This document shows, one piece after another, positions 61,160-64,000 of a DNA stretch of 64,000 bases. The position numbers were made by a program, and so were the translations under genes. The DNA is from Silene latifolia. Taxonomy: Eukaryota > Streptophyta > Magnoliopsida > Caryophyllales > Caryophyllaceae. The stretch's first letter is position 1. Each line of letters begins with the position of its first letter. A model generated the notes under the pieces. That model was given only the letters and a program-made list of their open reading frames with translations, was not told the origin of the DNA and did not search any database. Location: the NCBI RefSeq assembly GCF_048544455.1, contig NC_133537.1, positions 18,103,541 through 18,167,540 of the forward strand, written 5' to 3'.

Positions 61160-61283
61160 CTCAAGTTTTGGTAAAGGAGCGCGCGTTATAGGCCCTTAGA
61201 TTACCCGCGTCAGACAAGATTCAACGACTGACGCCCATTCTCACTGTTCTCACGCTTGTGCCATTCTCATATGATCCAAAATC
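61160..61283. repeat. Right terminal inverted repeat of the giant MULE
   Basis: Reads GCGCGCGTTATAGGCCC inward, then CATTCTCACTGTTCTCACGC and CATTCTCATATGATCC at the outer end, just before (TTA)n. Confidence 0.65.
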
Positions 61284-62003
<720 letters not shown>

Positions 62004-62167
62004 TCTTTATCAAATATATTTAACTAACTAAGCATTACATTGATTTTATACTGAAGGTACATTGTATATAAGTTAGAAGTACATTTAATAATTATTATAG
62101 GTACATATTGTTTTAACTCAGGACTTAAAATACACACATATATCAAAAGAGATACAAAAACAGCAAC

Positions 62168-62265
62168 AAGATGCTTGTGGCGCAGTGGTAATAGCAAGCG
62201 CATTTCAACCAAGAGCTCATGGGTTCAAGCCTCACTAACAACCTTTTTGAAGTTTCACTAAGTGG
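62168..62265 (+). repeat. tRNA-derived SINE-like head
   Basis: An A-box TGGCGCAGTGG (62178-62188) and a B-box GGTTCAAGCC (62222-62231) at tRNA-like spacing. Stems do not pair well enough for a functional tRNA. No poly-A tail or target duplication could be fixed, so the 3' limit is arbitrary. Confidence 0.55.
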
Positions 62266-62306
62266 TTTATCATCTTTGACTACTGGCCGCTAACCACCGC
62301 TGACCG

Positions 62307-62553
62307 ACCGCCGGCCACCGCCAGCCACTGCCAGCCACCGCCGTTGACCGACCACCATTGACCGTTGACTGAATTTGTCCGGTCGTTGACCTCCATTGAC
62401 CGGTGGCGTTGAATTTTCCGATGGGTCACTGAATTTGTCACCGCCGGCCACCGCCAGCCACTGCCAGCCACCGCCGTTGACCGACCACCATTGACCGTTG
62501 ACTGAATTTGTCCGGTCGTTGACCTCCATTGACCGGTGGCGTTGACTTTTTCG
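62307..62553. repeat. GC-rich duplication with 133-bp period
   Basis: A block of about 114 bp beginning ACCGCCGGCCACCGCCAGCC at 62307 recurs at 62440 with very few differences. It is made of GACC, CCGCC and GTTGACC words. The frames over it lack any domain. Confidence 0.9.
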
Positions 62554-62599
62554 GCGGTCAATGTCGGTCAATGGATTGGGTTGTATAGGTGGTATTATA

Positions 62600-62707
62600 A
62601 TAGAGTTAATCACAACCCTTAGATTAGATTTAGTGGACTTAAATCTAATGGTTGAAAAGTGTTCTCACCGTTCTCACTAAAGGGTTGTTCTCATATGATC
62701 CCAAATC
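62600..62707. mobile_element. Second MULE-type terminus
   Basis: GTGTTCTCACCGTTCTCACT followed by TTGTTCTCATATGATCCC matches the right terminus of the giant MULE in motif order and outer sequence, and again directly abuts (TTA)n. Its partner terminus was not found, so the element is partial or its other end has diverged. Confidence 0.55.
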
Positions 62708-62922
<215 letters not shown>

Positions 62923-63563
62923 GAAGAAGAAGAAGATTACTAATAATAATATATATACTAATAATTATACTAATTTGAGTATTTAGGTAGCCACCACAAA
63001 CCACCTTCTATCCTAATTAGATGGAATAATGGAGCACCAATTTGCCAAATTGTTGTTCAAAGCCTAGCTCGTGTAAGTATCATACTAAGTTGAGTGATTT
63101 GGCAGCCACCAAGAACCACCGTCAATCCTAATTTAGTTAATTAAATAAATAAAAGTTAACAAATCCTAATTTTATCTTTAACAAACAAATAAATTTTGAA
63201 TGCTTAACTAAAAATCAACAAATAATATTATTAATTGATAAAAAAGTAAAATACTTTATTAAAAGTAAAATATTATAATTAATTAATATTAATATTCATA
63301 TTAATAAGAGTATTAGTAATTGTATTATTTATATTAATATCGATATTATTGATTATAGTAATCACAATATTCATTATAATAATAATAATTGTGATGATTA
63401 ATTAATTAATAACAATAATAAAAATATTAATAATATTGATATAACAATTTTAATATAATAATAATAAATAAATAAATATTAAAATATTAATAAAATCTAT
63501 AAGTTTAAGATAAGTAGAAATGAAATGTGTTGAACTTAGTGGGGCTGAACTGAATTGAATGAA
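62923..63563. other. AT-rich spacer
   Basis: Very AT-rich, with two related blocks (GTAGCCACCACAAACCACC near 62987 and GCAGCCACCAAGAACCACC near 63102). No gene is seen. Confidence 0.5.
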
Positions 63564-64000
63564 TGTAACGCCCCGTAATTTTGGACCGTTATTATTTTGC
63601 GAAAGTAATTTATTAATCAAGTAAAATTTAATATTAATGTATTTGAAGTAAAAATAATTCAAAGAAATATAATTTTATTATATTTTGAAGAAAAGTATTT
63701 ATTTTGATAGTTTCGAAATGTTTAAAAATAGTTTAAACCGTGTAAAAACTTTTTATTTCGAAAAATGGACATATCGGGAAAAAATTACAACTCTTTTGAA
63801 AATTGGGTAAACGATTTTGGAAATGGGTCGTATGTAGACCTATCAAAACTCGACCCGACCCGAAAACCCGACCCGACCCGTTTTCTTAGGGTTACAAACC
63901 CGGTTTTTTCGACCCGCGACCCGTTTGACCCGAACCCGAAATGACCCGTTATTTTAGGGTCGAGACCCGACCCGAACGGGTCGACCCGTTGGGTCAAGGG
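63564..64000. mobile_element. Possible LTR start cut by the window edge
   Basis: TGTAACGCCCCGTAATTTT at 63564 resembles the outer end of many plant gypsy LTRs (TGTAACRCCCC). The following sequence, rich in GACCCGACCCG, runs to the window end. No second LTR, primer site or duplication is available here, so this rests on the first bases only. Confidence 0.3.

Larger units (their letters stand above)
20173..61283. mobile_element. Giant Mutator-like element (FAR1/Ulp1 type) of about 41 kb
   Basis: The left terminus starts GGGTAGAGTTCCGGTGAGAA and carries ATCGTGAGAACCGTGAGAAC. The complement of the right terminus carries GGATCATATGAGAATGG, then GCGTGAGAACAGTGAGAA. Both termini reach a GCGCGC block after about 100 bp. 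Outside both lies (TTA)n, so a 9-bp duplication TTATTATTA is possible but not distinguishable from the repeat. Inside are a FAR1-type transposase, two F-box-like genes, a coiled-coil relic and two double-Ulp1 genes. Later insertions (hAT and two LTR elements) account for about 14.6 kb. Internal duplications leave open that it is two related MULEs merged. The transposase is broken, so it is not autonomous now. Confidence 0.65.

Noticed and set aside
62280-62613. Frames of 93-107 codons over the GC-rich duplication
   Set aside because: Low complexity, repeated peptide and no domain; best explained by the 133-bp duplication.

Overview
This window is plant nuclear DNA. It carries spliced genes with GT-AG introns (RER1-like, ankyrin/PGG, MAP kinase), CACTA, hAT, Helitron and Mutator-like transposons, and LTR elements primed by initiator tRNA-Met. 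A eudicot, possibly of the Caryophyllales, fits best: FAR1-type MULEs with Ulp1 protease cargo, and arrays of TACTCGATCGAGTA, suggest that order. I cannot prove the species from the sequence alone.

Left part, 1-20 kb, is a host gene island with insertions. A non-autonomous CACTA element (438-5408, TSD ACA) contains a nested foldback element flanked by (TA)n and a small intact-looking minus-strand reading frame with a TATA box. A LINE-derived retroposon follows (5807-6636, 15-bp TSD). Three host genes then follow: RER1 (8053-10782, +), an ankyrin-repeat PGG-domain membrane protein (12568-14832, +) with a relic of a second copy just downstream, and an unusual MAP kinase (15832-17113, -) whose activation motif reads TEN instead of TEY/TDY. 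Two head-to-tail Helitrons lie at 17410-19752.

Right part, about 20.17-61.28 kb, reads best as one very large Mutator-like element of about 41 kb (about 26.5 kb after removing later insertions), bounded by related termini rich in GTGAGAAC and lying between (TTA)n tracts. It holds a decayed FAR1/MULE transposase, two diverged copies of an F-box-like gene, a coiled-coil gene relic, and two large minus-strand genes. Each of the two has a plant-specific N-terminal domain followed by two successive Ulp1 (C48) cysteine-protease units. Into it have landed a hAT element, a gypsy-type LTR element (26037-33804, TSD AGGAT) and a second, coding-poor LTR element (45040-51079, TSD TTACT). It also contains a 15-copy palindrome-bearing satellite of roughly 170-bp units. 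Several internal blocks are duplicated, so the element has a mosaic history.

The last 3 kb hold (TTA)n tracts, the 3' end of a RTE-like LINE, a tRNA-derived SINE-like head, a 133-bp-period GC-rich duplication, another MULE-type terminus, and the possible start of a further LTR element cut by the window edge.

The most unusual content is the pairing of ubiquitin/SUMO-related cargo (F-box-like plus double Ulp1) with a transposase in one giant element, with both catalytic histidines replaced in one of the two protease genes. All coordinates and exon limits were read by eye.
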